Made by a program: the position numbers and the translations under genes. From Fusibacter sp. A1 (lineage in GTDB: Bacteria > Bacillota > Clostridia > Peptostreptococcales > Acidaminobacteraceae): a DNA stretch of 64,000 nt. The stretch spans positions 62,001 through 126,000 of the forward strand of contig NZ_QQWI01000002.1 in the NCBI RefSeq assembly GCF_004125825.1, in the 5' to 3' direction. The notes beneath the pieces were generated by a model. The model was not told where the DNA came from and ran no database searches. It saw only the letters and a program-made list of their open reading frames with translations. Shown here piece by piece: positions 1 through 9,238 of this stretch (position 1 is its first letter; each line of letters begins with the position of its first letter).

Positions 1-1
1 T

Positions 2-340
2 GGAATTTTGAAAAGAGTCGTCGTCATCGATGTCTACGATGGAGAAGGTGAACGCATACTGATCAATCCTGAAATTATCGACAGACGAGGCGAGCAGTTC
101 GAAGTGGAAGGCTGCTTAAGTCTGCCTGGACTTAGCGGTCGTGTGAAAAGACCGGAGTGGGTCAAGGTCAGATATCAGGATTTGAAAGGAAAATGGCATG
201 AATCAGAAGGCGATGACCTGCTTTGCAGAGCCTTTTGCCACGAGCTTGACCATCTGGACGGAATTCTGTTCACGGATACCGCTGTGATGTTAAGCGATGA
301 GGAACTGGAGCTTCTTTCGCAGTACTCTGACGAAGAATAG
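2..340 (+). CDS. def: Peptide deformylase, 5'-truncated by the window edge
   Basis: Removes the formyl group from the N-terminal methionine of new proteins using a metal-bound water. The reading frame is open to the first bases of the window, so the N-terminal part, including the expected GxGLAAxQ motif, lies outside. Two of the three family motifs are present: EGCLS (Cys codon at 113-115) and HELDH (first His codon at 239-241), which supply the Cys/His/His metal ligands and the catalytic Glu. The TTG at 8 is an internal Leu codon, not a start. fmt follows after 10 nt, the classic def-fmt pair. Confidence 0.95.
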   Translation, partial: GILKRVVVIDVYDGEGERILINPEIIDRRGEQFEVEGCLSLPGLSGRVKRPEWVKVRYQDLKGKWHESEGDDLLCRAFCHELDHLDGILFTDTAVMLSDEELELLSQYSDEE

Positions 341-350
341 GAAGTGTGAA

Positions 351-1283
351 ATGAGAGTAATATTTTTGGGCACGCCGGAATTCGCAGTTCCGACACTCGA
401 CGCCCTGACAACCACCCATGATGTCATCGCCGTTGTGACGCAACCGGATAGACCTAGCGGTAGAGGAAAGAAAATGACACCGCCACCTGTGAAGCAGGCG
501 GCGCTTGATTATCATATTCCTGTGTTTCAATTTGAAAAGATCAACACCGATGAGGCAAAAGAGATGCTCAAAGCCTTAAACCCCGATGTGATCGTGGTGG
601 TGGCTTACGGGCAGATACTCAAACCTTGGCTGCTTGACCTGCCGAAATTCGGTTGTCTGAATGTCCACGCCTCTGTTTTACCACGCTGGCGCGGAGCTGC
701 ACCGATCCACTGGGCGATTGTGGAAGGCGACAAAGAGAGCGGAATCACCATCATGCAGATGGACGTCGGACTCGACACGGGAGACATGCTCCATGTGGTG
801 AAAGTGCCAATCGGTGATGAAACCACCTATGAGGAGCTTCACGATACCTTAAAGGTCGAAGGTGCCTATGCCTTGATCGAAACGCTTGAAAAAATGGAAC
901 AGGGAGCGCTTGACCCTGTGAAGCAAAATGATGCGGATTCGACCTATGCGTCGATGCTTTCTAGGGATATGGCGATCATCGACTGGAACAAAAGTGGTGT
1001 TGATATCGTCAACCTGATCAGAGGATTCAATCCATGGCCGGCGGCGTTTACCACCTATGAGGGAAACCGTATCAAGATTTACCGCGCAACATTTGAAGCC
1101 TGCGAGGTGACCGGTCCTATGGGAAGTCTGATGGGAATTGAAAAGGATCACTTTTCGGTACAGGTGAAAGACGGTATCGTGAAAGTTTATGAAGTGCAAG
1201 GGATTGGTTCGAAAAGAATGCCGGTTTCTGCATATGTTTTAGGTCATACGCTTGAGAAGGGAACCCTTTTGGGAATATCCTGA
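351..1283 (+). CDS. fmt: Methionyl-tRNA formyltransferase
   Basis: Transfers formyl from 10-formyl-tetrahydrofolate to Met-tRNAi, giving the initiator tRNA whose formyl group Def later removes. The 310-aa product has the usual length. It starts MRVIFLGTPEFAVP and carries the formyltransferase core motif NVHASVLPRWRGAAPI, with the catalytic Asn/His, followed by the C-terminal OB-like domain. The frame is open 18 codons further upstream, but ATG 351 is preferred because it follows an AGGAAGTG-type ribosome binding site and matches the family N-terminus. Its stop overlaps the next start by one base (TGATG). Confidence 0.97.
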   Translation: MRVIFLGTPEFAVPTLDALTTTHDVIAVVTQPDRPSGRGKKMTPPPVKQAALDYHIPVFQFEKINTDEAKEMLKALNPDVIVVVAYGQILKPWLLDLPKFGCLNVHASVLPRWRGAAPIHWAIVEGDKESGITIMQMDVGLDTGDMLHVVKVPIGDETTYEELHDTLKVEGAYALIETLEKMEQGALDPVKQNDADSTYASMLSRDMAIIDWNKSGVDIVNLIRGFNPWPAAFTTYEGNRIKIYRATFEACEVTGPMGSLMGIEKDHFSVQVKDGIVKVYEVQGIGSKRMPVSAYVLGHTLEKGTLLGIS

Positions 1284-2014
1284 TGAAGGTGAAGACAAAG
1301 TTACCGGTACTTCTTATTTTCTTAGGCATGGCAACAATGATTGTCATGTTTGTGGTCTTCGGATTGCTTTCGAGCTTTAGCGAATTCGCCCTGCTCGTCG
1401 TCGTCTTTGGCATGGTAGTGCTCACAGGATTTTATGTCGTATTCTTAGGATTGATGATGCTGGTCGCACTTAGTGGTGGAATTTCCACCAAAGCGATATT
1501 GGTCTTGAGGTATCAGCTTTTAATGGTCTATCCTCTGGTCGAGGTGTTTTTCAAGGGCGAGGAGATAAGACTTTGGTTGAGGAATCAGCTGATTGAAGTA
1601 AACAATCAGCTGATGGAAAAGTGCAGGTTGAAGATTTCATCTAGAGAAATGATGATTCTCACTCCGCACTGTCTGCAGGCGTCGGATTGCGGCAGGAAGG
1701 TCACAGGCGAGCTGAATCACTGCGTCGTTTGCGGTAGATGCTCTATCGGTGATCTGCTTGAAATTGAAAAGAAGTACGGTGTGAAAAGCGTGATCGCCTC
1801 TGGTGGAACGCTGGCAAGAAAAGCGATACTCGAGACTAGGCCGCGCTTCATCATAGCGGTCGCCTGCGAGCGCGACCTGACAAGCGGTCTTCTCGATATG
1901 AAAAAGCTTCCTGTATGGGCGCTTTCGAACGAAAGACCTTTAGGCCCCTGTAGAGACACACAGGTCGATATCGTGGCTTTGTCTCAGGTGATTGAAAAGT
2001 TTATTACAAACTAG
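1283..2014 (+). CDS. DUF116 membrane protein with cysteine cluster
   Basis: 243 aa. Two hydrophobic helices (about residues 5-30 and 37-65) precede a cytoplasmic-type domain. That domain holds a conserved PHCLQ motif and clustered cysteines (PHCLQASDCG...NHCVVCGRC) typical of DUF116. The cysteines could bind a metal or Fe-S cluster, which is inference. The function is unknown. It is translationally coupled to fmt (1-nt overlap) and followed by a membrane Zn peptidase, an arrangement I recall from Clostridia. There is no evidence of truncation. Confidence 0.8.
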   Translation: MKVKTKLPVLLIFLGMATMIVMFVVFGLLSSFSEFALLVVVFGMVVLTGFYVVFLGLMMLVALSGGISTKAILVLRYQLLMVYPLVEVFFKGEEIRLWLRNQLIEVNNQLMEKCRLKISSREMMILTPHCLQASDCGRKVTGELNHCVVCGRCSIGDLLEIEKKYGVKSVIASGGTLARKAILETRPRFIIAVACERDLTSGLLDMKKLPVWALSNERPLGPCRDTQVDIVALSQVIEKFITN

Positions 2015-2022
2015 AGAGGTGA

Positions 2023-2739
2023 ATGATGTATTTAGGATACGGGATGTCAAATCCAATCGTGCTGGTTTTAGTTTTCGGCACTTTCATATGGGCGATGATC
2101 GCTCAGCAAAAGGTAAAGTCGGCTTACCGAAAATACGGGCGAATAGGTACTCAAAGAGGGCTTAGGGGGCATGACGTCGCTCGATTCATACTTGACAACA
2201 ACGGGCTTAGGCACGTGAAGATAGAAAGCGCCCAAGGGATGTTGAGCGATCACTACGATCCTAAAAAGAACGTGGTAAGATTGTCGCCCGGCGTGCATGA
2301 CGGCAACAGTATCGCATCGGTTTCCATTGCCGCCCATGAAGTCGGTCATGCCATACAGCATGCCGAAAACTACGGGCTCATAGGTGTAAGGAACGCGCTG
2401 CTTCCTGCGGCTGTCGCAAGCTCCAAATACGTCGGTTTTCTCTTCTTGGCTGGATACCTGATCAGCAGGTTTGCAGGAGGACTTGTCGGAGGGCTTGTGA
2501 TGGACGCGGCGATTCTTCTGTTCTTTGGAGCGGTGTTGTTCCAGGCGATCACACTTCCTGTAGAGTTCGATGCCAGTAAGCGCGCGAAACTACAACTGAC
2601 AGAGTTCGGAATTGTCAACGATGAAGAGACCGCGGGTGTGAAAAGAATGTTAAGCGCTGCGGCGATGACTTATGTCGCTGCACTGGCAGTGGCCATAGCG
2701 CAACTGATCAGAATGCTCATGGTAAGAAATAGAGACTGA
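2023..2739 (+). CDS. Membrane zinc metallopeptidase, YugP family (PF04298-like)
   Basis: 238 aa with an N-terminal helix (about 10-28), a zinc motif HEVGH at residues 105-109, and two further hydrophobic segments (about 130-180) before a conserved EFDASKRA segment that probably gives the third ligand. This is the layout of the neutral zinc metallopeptidase family represented by Bacillus YugP. Substrates are not known. Two adjacent ATG codons (2023, 2026) follow an AGAGAGGTGA ribosome binding site; the first is taken. It sits 8 nt after the DUF116 gene and is followed by a hairpin (2745-2780). Confidence 0.85.
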   Translation: MMYLGYGMSNPIVLVLVFGTFIWAMIAQQKVKSAYRKYGRIGTQRGLRGHDVARFILDNNGLRHVKIESAQGMLSDHYDPKKNVVRLSPGVHDGNSIASVSIAAHEVGHAIQHAENYGLIGVRNALLPAAVASSKYVGFLFLAGYLISRFAGGLVGGLVMDAAILLFFGAVLFQAITLPVEFDASKRAKLQLTEFGIVNDEETAGVKRMLSAAAMTYVAALAVAIAQLIRMLMVRNRD

Positions 2740-2744
2740 ATTTC

Positions 2745-2780
2745 AACAACGACTAGTGTCAAATGACCTTAGTCGTTGTT
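2745..2780 (+). terminator. Hairpin between Zn peptidase and rsmB
   Basis: Perfect 11-bp inverted repeat (AACAACGACTA / TAGTCGTTGTT) with a 14-nt loop, followed by TGTGTTTTAT. The stem is AT-rich and the T-tract imperfect, so this may attenuate rather than stop transcription. Confidence 0.5.
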
Positions 2781-2815
2781 TGTGTTTTATAGAATACATG
2801 ACAGGAGGTGCGAAT

Positions 2816-4135
2816 ATGCAAAATCGTGATATAAAATGGATTGTAAAGGCGATAAAGAAAATAATGGGTGACGAAGCCTATTCCAATATCGTTGTGAATC
2901 AGATGATCACCGAGGCCGGGCTGGACGCGCAGGATGCGAGAATGTTGAGAAAAGTCGTCTACGGCGTGATCGAAAACTGGATGCTTCTTGAATATACGCT
3001 GAGCCATTACGCAAAAAAACGGATGAAACCAGAAGTGAAGTACCTGCTGATGGCAGCACTGTACGAGCTTCTTTATCTGGATGGAAGAAAAGACCACGCG
3101 GTTGTCAACCGTTACGTGGGTGCTGCGAAAAAACAGTATTCCTTCGCGAGCGGGTTCATCAACGCTGTTTTGAGAAATGCCTTGAGAGAGCCTGTGGAAC
3201 TACCTGAAGCACCTGTCGCACACGCGCTTTCGATCAGGTACTCGCATCCCGAGTGGCTTGTACGAAGATGGATCGAAAATTTCGGTGAGGAAGAGACACG
3301 CAAGCTTTTAGAGGCCGACCTCAGCCAAAAACCCTTGACGCTGAGGGTGGACACCTTAAAAGAAAGTACATCCTCTGTCATTGAAAAACTGAGAAAGCAC
3401 GGCGTAGACTGTATGCGGCATGAATACGTCGAACATGCGATTATCGTTAAATCCTTAGGCAACAACCGCTTGGAGCAGCTTCAATGCTTTGTGGATGGAA
3501 CCGTTTTCGTGCAGGATGTCAGCTCCATGCTTGTCGGTATGGCGGCGTCGGTTGAAAAAGGAATGAGGGTGCTTGACCTATGTAGCGCACCTGGTGGTAA
3601 AAGTACCGATATCGCGTCCAGGCTTCAAGGGACCGGTGAGGTCGTCGCGTGCGACATACACCCCCATAAACTGGAGCTGGTAAAAGAAAACAAAGACAGG
3701 CTTAAGCTTGATAACATGACCCTGAGAGTACAGGACGCCCTAAAGCTTAGACAAGAGGATGTGGGAAGCTATGATGTCGTCTTGCTTGACGCACCATGTT
3801 CGGGAATGGGAATCATCGGTAGAAAACCGGAGATCAAATTGAGAAAATCGATCGAGGATATCGAGGGACTCGTCGAGGTTCAGGCTCAAATGCTTAAGGT
3901 TGCAAGTCAATATGTTAAAAGTGGTGGTATTTTGTTATACTCTACATGTACAATAGAGAGAGAAGAAAACGAAGATCAGATAGAACGTTTTCTACAGGAT
4001 AACCACGGATTTGAAATTGAGAATCTAGGTGTGGATTTTTCCTTCGCATGTGAACCGACTGATTCGTTCGTCTCCTTGAGGCAATCTTCGGGATGGTCGG
4101 ACGGTTTCTTTATTGCCAAGCTAAAGAAGAACTGA
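2816..4135 (+). CDS. rsmB: 16S rRNA (cytosine-967-C5)-methyltransferase RsmB
   Basis: 439 aa. An N-terminal NusB-like RNA-binding domain (about 1-135) is followed by an RsmB/NOP2 methyltransferase domain. The SAM-binding motif DLCSAPGGKS and the catalytic DAPCSGMG and YSTCTI motifs carry the two cysteines used by m5C methylases. The ATG at 2816 is chosen over an upstream in-frame GTG because a strong AGGAGGTG lies at 2803-2810 and the upstream codons overlap the hairpin. In Bacillus rlmN comes next; here it is absent and prpC follows directly. Confidence 0.95.
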   Translation: MQNRDIKWIVKAIKKIMGDEAYSNIVVNQMITEAGLDAQDARMLRKVVYGVIENWMLLEYTLSHYAKKRMKPEVKYLLMAALYELLYLDGRKDHAVVNRYVGAAKKQYSFASGFINAVLRNALREPVELPEAPVAHALSIRYSHPEWLVRRWIENFGEEETRKLLEADLSQKPLTLRVDTLKESTSSVIEKLRKHGVDCMRHEYVEHAIIVKSLGNNRLEQLQCFVDGTVFVQDVSSMLVGMAASVEKGMRVLDLCSAPGGKSTDIASRLQGTGEVVACDIHPHKLELVKENKDRLKLDNMTLRVQDALKLRQEDVGSYDVVLLDAPCSGMGIIGRKPEIKLRKSIEDIEGLVEVQAQMLKVASQYVKSGGILLYSTCTIEREENEDQIERFLQDNHGFEIENLGVDFSFACEPTDSFVSLRQSSGWSDGFFIAKLKKN

Positions 4136-4166
4136 TGATGAAAGACAATGAAGTGTGGGGTTTCCA

Positions 4167-4925
4167 ATGGATATAGGAATTTATTCGGATGTGGGTCTGG
4201 TGAGGGAGGTCAATGAGGATTTTGTTCTTGTTGATGAAGCGTCGGGTTTGTACATCGTATGTGACGGCATGGGCGGCTACCTGGGTGGAGAAGTGGCTTC
4301 GAAAGAGGCTGCGCTGTTTCTGCTCAACACGCTTAAGCGGCATGATTTTAAAAGTTTGAGTGAAAGAGAAGTCGAAACGATCATTTTGGATACGTTTGAC
4401 GCTGCCAATAAACACGTGTATGAGATGTCTTTGACAGACCATGAACTGACCGGAATGGGAACAACGGCGGTAGTCGCCCTGATGGATTACAAGAGGGTCT
4501 GGATTTGCCATGTAGGGGATTCGGGCGCCTATGTCATCACCGGCAGGCAGCTTAAAAAACTGACAAAGGACCATAGCCTCGTGCAGGAGCTGCTCGATGC
4601 CGGAACCATCTCGCAGGCGCAGGCGCTTACCCATCCAAAACGGAATGTGATCACACAGGCCCTTGGATCGGAACTGCCAGTCAAGCCTCAGCTGATAAGC
4701 TATGAGCTGTATGGCGACGATATCTTGTTGCTGTGCACGGACGGTTTAACGAATATGGTAAGTAGAGAGGATATTCTTTCGGTGGTATTGACTGCCAAAT
4801 CCAATGGATCGGCCGCTAAAAAGCTGGTGGAGCTTGCTAATGAGCATGGCGGAAAAGACAATACCAGCATTATCCTTATTGGCGCTAAAGCAAAATCAAA
4901 TGAACATGAAGAACAGGTGAAGTAA
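4167..4925 (+). CDS. prpC: PP2C-family Ser/Thr protein phosphatase (PrpC/Stp)
   Basis: 252-aa soluble Mn2+-dependent phosphatase that reverses PrkC phosphorylation. PP2C motifs in order: the DxGMGG metal motif (CDGMGGYLGGEVAS), GMGTTAVV, the VGDSG metal motif, LLLCTDGL and the terminal GKDNTS. ATG 4167 is preferred to the in-frame GTG at 4155, which lies in the purine-rich GTGGGG acting as ribosome binding site. It abuts prkC without a gap (stop 4923-4925, next ATG 4926), so the antagonistic pair is co-translated. Confidence 0.95.
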   Translation: MDIGIYSDVGLVREVNEDFVLVDEASGLYIVCDGMGGYLGGEVASKEAALFLLNTLKRHDFKSLSEREVETIILDTFDAANKHVYEMSLTDHELTGMGTTAVVALMDYKRVWICHVGDSGAYVITGRQLKKLTKDHSLVQELLDAGTISQAQALTHPKRNVITQALGSELPVKPQLISYELYGDDILLLCTDGLTNMVSREDILSVVLTAKSNGSAAKKLVELANEHGGKDNTSIILIGAKAKSNEHEEQVK

Positions 4926-6896
4926 ATGATAGGAAAAATGCTAAGCAACCGATATGAAATTATCGAACAAATTGGCGAAGGCGGCATGAGCACGGTTTAC
5001 AAAGCGAAGTGCCATGTGCTTAACCGTTTGGTCGCTGTCAAGGTCCTAAAGAGGGAATTCAACAAGGATGAGGAACTCTTGGGTAGGTTCGACAAGGAAG
5101 CCAAGTCTGCTGCGAGTCTGCAGCATCCGAATATCGTCAATATTTTCGATGTCGGACACGATGGTGATGTGCACTATATCGTCATGGAACTCGTCAATTC
5201 AAGAACACTCAAGGAATTCATACAAAGCCATGATGTCTTTTTAAGAAACGACCAGATCATCCACATTGCGCTTCAAGTTGCCGAAGCCCTTCAAATGGCA
5301 CACGACAAAGGGATCATTCACCGGGATATCAAACCTCAGAACATACTGATCACAGACGAGGGTGTCATCAAGGTGGCGGATTTTGGAATCGCAAGAGCCG
5401 CGACATCCTCTACGATGGTGAATACCAATGAGGCGATCGGCTCTGTCCACTATGCGTCACCGGAACAGTCCCGAGGCGGATTTGTAGATAAACGGTCGGA
5501 TATCTATTCCTTTGGAATTTTGCTTTATGAGCTTGCAACAGGCAGGGTGCCTTTTGAAGGCGACACGCCGATCACTATCGCGCTAAAGCATTTGAAAGAG
5601 GAAGTCGTGCCGCCGTCGCTAGTAAACATCCATTTGAATCCCGCTCTTGAAAAAATGATCATGAAAAGCATTCAAAAGGAACCGGCAAGAAGGTATCAAA
5701 GCATATTCGAAATGATAGAACGATTTGAGCAAATGGCCATCAGTCCTGATCGGCCGCTTGAATTTGAAGAAGATGAAGCTTATGACGATATGTCCCGCAC
5801 GATGGTGATGCCGGATCTGTCGGATTATCTGGATAAAGAGGACAAGTTAGCTGGAGTAGAAAAGATGTCGACACAAAAAAGAGTACAGACAACAAGAAAG
5901 AACAAGGCGAATCCTGTAGGTGTGGTTGTCGTCGCATTCCTAGGAGTGCTGATCGCGCTGATCGCACTGACGATTATTTTCGCAAAGCCCTTTAAAGTCG
6001 CATCAAAACTTCAGGAGTTCGAACTGGAGAACATCGTCGGGCAGAATTATACCGAAGTCAGCACCTTGTTTGCTGAGAACGGTCTGTATCTTGAACAGGT
6101 GGATACCGTCTACTCGGACACGGTGGATGCCAACAGCATCGTGAGCCAAAGTCCGCAAGCGGGTACGATGGTCAAAGAGGGACAGAAGATTCAAGTGATC
6201 TTGAGTCTGGGTCGTAAAATCGAAAAAATGCCTAATCTGAAAAACAAGACTTTAGAAGAGGCGAAAGTGACACTTTCAAACCTGCAGGTGGATCTTGTCG
6301 AAGTCCAGGAGGAATACAACGAACTGCCTGCGGGACTGATTCTCAGACAAACACCTGAGTCGGGTAGTGAAATCGCAAAGGGCGACGGTGTCGTGCTGGT
6401 CGTCAGTCTCGGGTCTGAATCAAAAACCGTTTACATGCCCGATATCAAAGGGCGTACTCAGGAAGATGCGATAAGACTTCTTAAGGAAATCGGTTTGAAC
6501 TATGGGGCGATTGAAACGGTATATAGCGACGAGTTCGAAGTGGACCTTGTCGTGGAACAGTCGATCGCCCAGGGCCAAGAGGTAAAGGAAGGGACTTATG
6601 TCAATTTGACCATCTCGCTGGGACCTGAAACTCCTGAGATAACGGAGCCCTCCACTGAAGTGACACCGGGCGAGGGAGTGACAAGACAGTTTATCATTCC
6701 GCTTAAGCAGGATAAGGACCTCTATATCATCAAGGTCGCCAAAGTGACCGACGGTGTCGAAGAGGTCGTTTACAATCAGATCCATAGAAAAGAAGAGGAA
6801 CGTGTTCAAATCAATATCACAGGTATCGGGGAGCTATATCTGAAGTTCTATATTGATGATGTGCTCTACGATGAAAGACGAGAAACATTTGAATAG
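4926..6896 (+). CDS. prkC: PASTA-domain Ser/Thr protein kinase PrkC
   Basis: 656 aa. A Hanks-type kinase domain (about 10-270) has GEGGMSTVY, Lys39 in VAVK, HRDIKPQN and DFGIA. A threonine-rich juxtamembrane stretch and a single transmembrane helix (about 332-352) follow. Three extracellular PASTA repeats (about 365-430, 432-498, 500-567) are expected to sense muropeptides or lipid II. A further C-terminal module of roughly 85 residues follows the last PASTA repeat; its fold is not recognised. The kinase regulates cell-wall and growth processes in the family. It is in an operon with prpC and rsgA. Confidence 0.96.
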   Translation: MIGKMLSNRYEIIEQIGEGGMSTVYKAKCHVLNRLVAVKVLKREFNKDEELLGRFDKEAKSAASLQHPNIVNIFDVGHDGDVHYIVMELVNSRTLKEFIQSHDVFLRNDQIIHIALQVAEALQMAHDKGIIHRDIKPQNILITDEGVIKVADFGIARAATSSTMVNTNEAIGSVHYASPEQSRGGFVDKRSDIYSFGILLYELATGRVPFEGDTPITIALKHLKEEVVPPSLVNIHLNPALEKMIMKSIQKEPARRYQSIFEMIERFEQMAISPDRPLEFEEDEAYDDMSRTMVMPDLSDYLDKEDKLAGVEKMSTQKRVQTTRKNKANPVGVVVVAFLGVLIALIALTIIFAKPFKVASKLQEFELENIVGQNYTEVSTLFAENGLYLEQVDTVYSDTVDANSIVSQSPQAGTMVKEGQKIQVILSLGRKIEKMPNLKNKTLEEAKVTLSNLQVDLVEVQEEYNELPAGLILRQTPESGSEIAKGDGVVLVVSLGSESKTVYMPDIKGRTQEDAIRLLKEIGLNYGAIETVYSDEFEVDLVVEQSIAQGQEVKEGTYVNLTISLGPETPEITEPSTEVTPGEGVTRQFIIPLKQDKDLYIIKVAKVTDGVEEVVYNQIHRKEEERVQINITGIGELYLKFYIDDVLYDERRETFE

Positions 6897-6904
6897 GAGT
6901 CTAA

Positions 6905-7795
6905 ATGATAGAAGGAATAATCAACAAGCTACTGGGTGGTTTTTACTATGTGATGACCGACAAGGGAGTACTTGAATGCAGAGCAAGAGGACTTTTTAGG
7001 AAACAGGATATCAAACCTCTGGTCGGAGACCGTGTAGGAGTCCAGATCGATTCCTTAGACGAGACCAAGGGATATATCATCGAAGTCAGGGAGAGGGACA
7101 CACGCCTTGACAGACCGGCGGTTGCCAACGTGAACCAGTCGGTGATCGTGTTTTCGATCAAAAATCCTAAACCGAATATCCATCTTCTGGACAAGATGCT
7201 CTTTCTTTGCGAAGTGAGCGGCATCGATCCCTTGATCGTCTTTAACAAATGCGATCTCGATGAAGACGGAACGCTCTTTGACGAGTTGACGGATATCTAC
7301 AAATCGACCGGATATCGGGTGATTGAAACGTCGACAAAGCAAAATATAGGTATCGATCAGTTGAGAAAAGCCCTAGAGGACAGGATCACTGTTTTCGCAG
7401 GACCGTCAGGTGTGGGTAAATCCACCCTGCTCAATGTGATCATTCCAGGACTGAAGCTGAATACGGGTGAAGTCAGTAAGAAAATACAACGTGGAAAGCA
7501 TACCACTAGGCACACCGAACTGATTCTGGTGCCAGGTGGCGGATTCGTACTGGACACTCCAGGCTTCACTTCGCTGGATTTAGCGGAGATCGAACCGGAA
7601 GACATTAAAGCGTACATGCCTGAATTTGTAAAATACCAAGAGGATTGCAGGTTTCAAAACTGCAACCATATGAATGAGCCGAGCTGTGCCGTGATAGACG
7701 CTCTCAACCGTGAGGAGATCCACTTCAGCAGGTACAATTCATATAAGCTCTTGTTCAATCAGGCAGGCGAAGACAAAAGGAGGAAATCATGGTAG
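6905..7795 (+). CDS. rsgA: Ribosome small-subunit-dependent GTPase RsgA
   Basis: Circularly permuted GTPase that acts late in 30S maturation. In the 296-aa product an N-terminal OB fold is followed by the permuted motif order: FNKCDLD (G4) precedes the P-loop GPSGVGKS (about 165-173) and DTPGF (G3). The C-terminal zinc module is [19 protein letters not shown] lies before ATG 6905. The end overlaps the rpe start by 7 nt. Confidence 0.96.
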   Translation: MIEGIINKLLGGFYYVMTDKGVLECRARGLFRKQDIKPLVGDRVGVQIDSLDETKGYIIEVRERDTRLDRPAVANVNQSVIVFSIKNPKPNIHLLDKMLFLCEVSGIDPLIVFNKCDLDEDGTLFDELTDIYKSTGYRVIETSTKQNIGIDQLRKALEDRITVFAGPSGVGKSTLLNVIIPGLKLNTGEVSKKIQRGKHTTRHTELILVPGGGFVLDTPGFTSLDLAEIEPEDIKAYMPEFVKYQEDCRFQNCNHMNEPSCAVIDALNREEIHFSRYNSYKLLFNQAGEDKRRKSW

Positions 7796-8445
7796 CATTA
7801 GCCCCATCAATCTTATCAGCGGATTTTTCAAGGCTGAACGAACATGTGAAACAAGCGGAAGCAGGCGGAATAGAGTGGTTGCATATCGATGTGATGGACG
7901 GCCATTTCGTGCCGAACATCTCTTTTGGACCGGTTGTGATCGGTGCCCTCAGACCCCATAGCGATCTGATATTCGATGTTCACCTGATGATAAAGCAACC
8001 TGAACTTTATATCGAAGAATTTAAAAAAGCGGGAGCGGACTGGATAACCGTGCACTATGAAGCGTGTCCGCATCTGCACCGTGTGATACAGCAAATCAAA
8101 CAGGCCGGGCTTAAAGCGGGAGTCTCTCTCAATCCGGCGACTCCTGTGAATGTGCTCGACAGCATACTCGATGATCTTGATATGGTGCTTATCATGTCGG
8201 TGAATCCTGGCTTTGGAGGTCAGTCCTTCATTCCAAGCAGTCTGGACAAGGTTAAAAAGCTGAAGGAAATGATCACGGAAAGAAACTTGGATACCATCAT
8301 CGAGATCGATGGCGGTGTGAATCTGGATAACGCCAGGATGCTTGTAGACGCGGGAGTCAACGTGCTTGTCGCAGGCTCGGCGGTGTTTGGAGCAAAAGAC
8401 GTGAAAGCGCGTGTAGAAGTGTTTCATGAGCTGATGGGCGTATAG
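7789..8445 (+). CDS. rpe: Ribulose-5-phosphate 3-epimerase
   Basis: 218-aa TIM-barrel enzyme of the pentose phosphate pathway interconverting ribulose-5-P and xylulose-5-P. Recognised by [12 protein letters not shown], the metal-binding [27 protein letters not shown] and EIDGGV. Its AGGAGG site and ATG lie inside the end of rsgA. thiN begins at the base after the stop. The rsgA-rpe-thiN order is standard in Firmicutes. Confidence 0.97.
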   Translation: MVALAPSILSADFSRLNEHVKQAEAGGIEWLHIDVMDGHFVPNISFGPVVIGALRPHSDLIFDVHLMIKQPELYIEEFKKAGADWITVHYEACPHLHRVIQQIKQAGLKAGVSLNPATPVNVLDSILDDLDMVLIMSVNPGFGGQSFIPSSLDKVKKLKEMITERNLDTIIEIDGGVNLDNARMLVDAGVNVLVAGSAVFGAKDVKARVEVFHELMGV

Positions 8446-9081
8446 ATGAAAATGCTCTTAGTTGCAAACGGCCCTGTGACGGATGATTCGGTATTGGTAG
8501 AACAGATCGAAAAAGCGGATAGGGTCATTGCGATAGACGGCGGTATGAGTCACCTCATCAGGGTAGGACACCAACCGGAACTCTGGGTAGGCGATATGGA
8601 CTCCTTCGACTTTAACCTCGAGGCTGCTCCTTGGCTGTCGAGCGTTGAGATCCTGAGGTATCCGCCTGAAAAGGATGCGTCGGATACCGAACTTGCCATC
8701 GATATCGCACTCAAATTCTCTCCATCTCAAATTGTGATGATGGGAATGCTTGGTGCGAGAGTGGACCATACTCTTGCCAATTTGTCTCTGATGAAGCTGA
8801 TCCATATGCGCGGGATCAAGACGAGCATCGTCGACGCGGATCAAACCGTCTACTATATGACGGGTTCCATCAAGCTTGAAAACATGATGGGAAAGACGAT
8901 CTCAATAAGTCCTATCACCGATTTAAAGGGCGTAACCATCACCGGATGTCATTACCCGCTATATCAGCATAACGTCGCTAAGACGTCGTCTCTAGGGTTG
9001 TCAAACAAGGCTGTGGAGGATGTGGTGACCTATGTTGTGGAATCGGGTGAGGCTTTTGTGGTTGTTTCTGATGGGAAGTAG
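8446..9081 (+). CDS. thiN: Thiamine pyrophosphokinase
   Basis: 211 aa. Converts thiamine plus ATP to thiamine pyrophosphate. Family features are IDGGMSHL, WVGDMDS and the Asp-rich PPEKDASDTELAIDIAL, then GMLGARVDHTLANL and a C-terminal beta-rich thiamine-binding half with GLSNKA. There is no clear ribosome binding site and no gap to rpe, so it is probably translated by coupling. No TPP riboswitch is visible. It is the last gene of the def-thiN run. Confidence 0.93.
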   Translation: MKMLLVANGPVTDDSVLVEQIEKADRVIAIDGGMSHLIRVGHQPELWVGDMDSFDFNLEAAPWLSSVEILRYPPEKDASDTELAIDIALKFSPSQIVMMGMLGARVDHTLANLSLMKLIHMRGIKTSIVDADQTVYYMTGSIKLENMMGKTISISPITDLKGVTITGCHYPLYQHNVAKTSSLGLSNKAVEDVVTYVVESGEAFVVVSDGK

Positions 9082-9105
9082 GGGATTGGTGATTTTGAGA
9101 TTGGT

Positions 9106-9187
9106 GATTAAAGATTAAAGATTAAAGATTAAAGATTAAAGATTAAAGATTAAAGATTAAAGATTAAAGATTAAAGATTAAAGATTA
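9106..9187 (+). repeat. GATTAAA heptamer tandem repeat (11 full copies plus GATTA)
   Basis: Eleven exact GATTAAA units from 9106 to 9182, then a partial GATTA at 9183-9187. A degenerate lead-in (GATTGGT, GATTTTGA, GATTGGT) occupies 9084-9105. It lies in the 3' untranslated region of thiN, 25 nt after the stop, directly before the terminator. Not a coding repeat. Slippage-prone. Confidence 0.97.
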
Positions 9188-9190
9188 GTT

Positions 9191-9227
9191 GAGGCGCTTT
9201 TGGCGTCTTTTTTTTTTTTTTTTTTTT
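9191..9227 (+). terminator. thiN operon terminator with T20 tract
   Basis: Stem GAGGCGC / GCGTCTT (two G-U pairs) with a 5-nt loop runs into an uninterrupted run of 20 T (9208-9227). The T-run is unusually long for an intrinsic terminator. Confidence 0.85.
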
Positions 9228-9238
9228 GGTCTGCCTCC

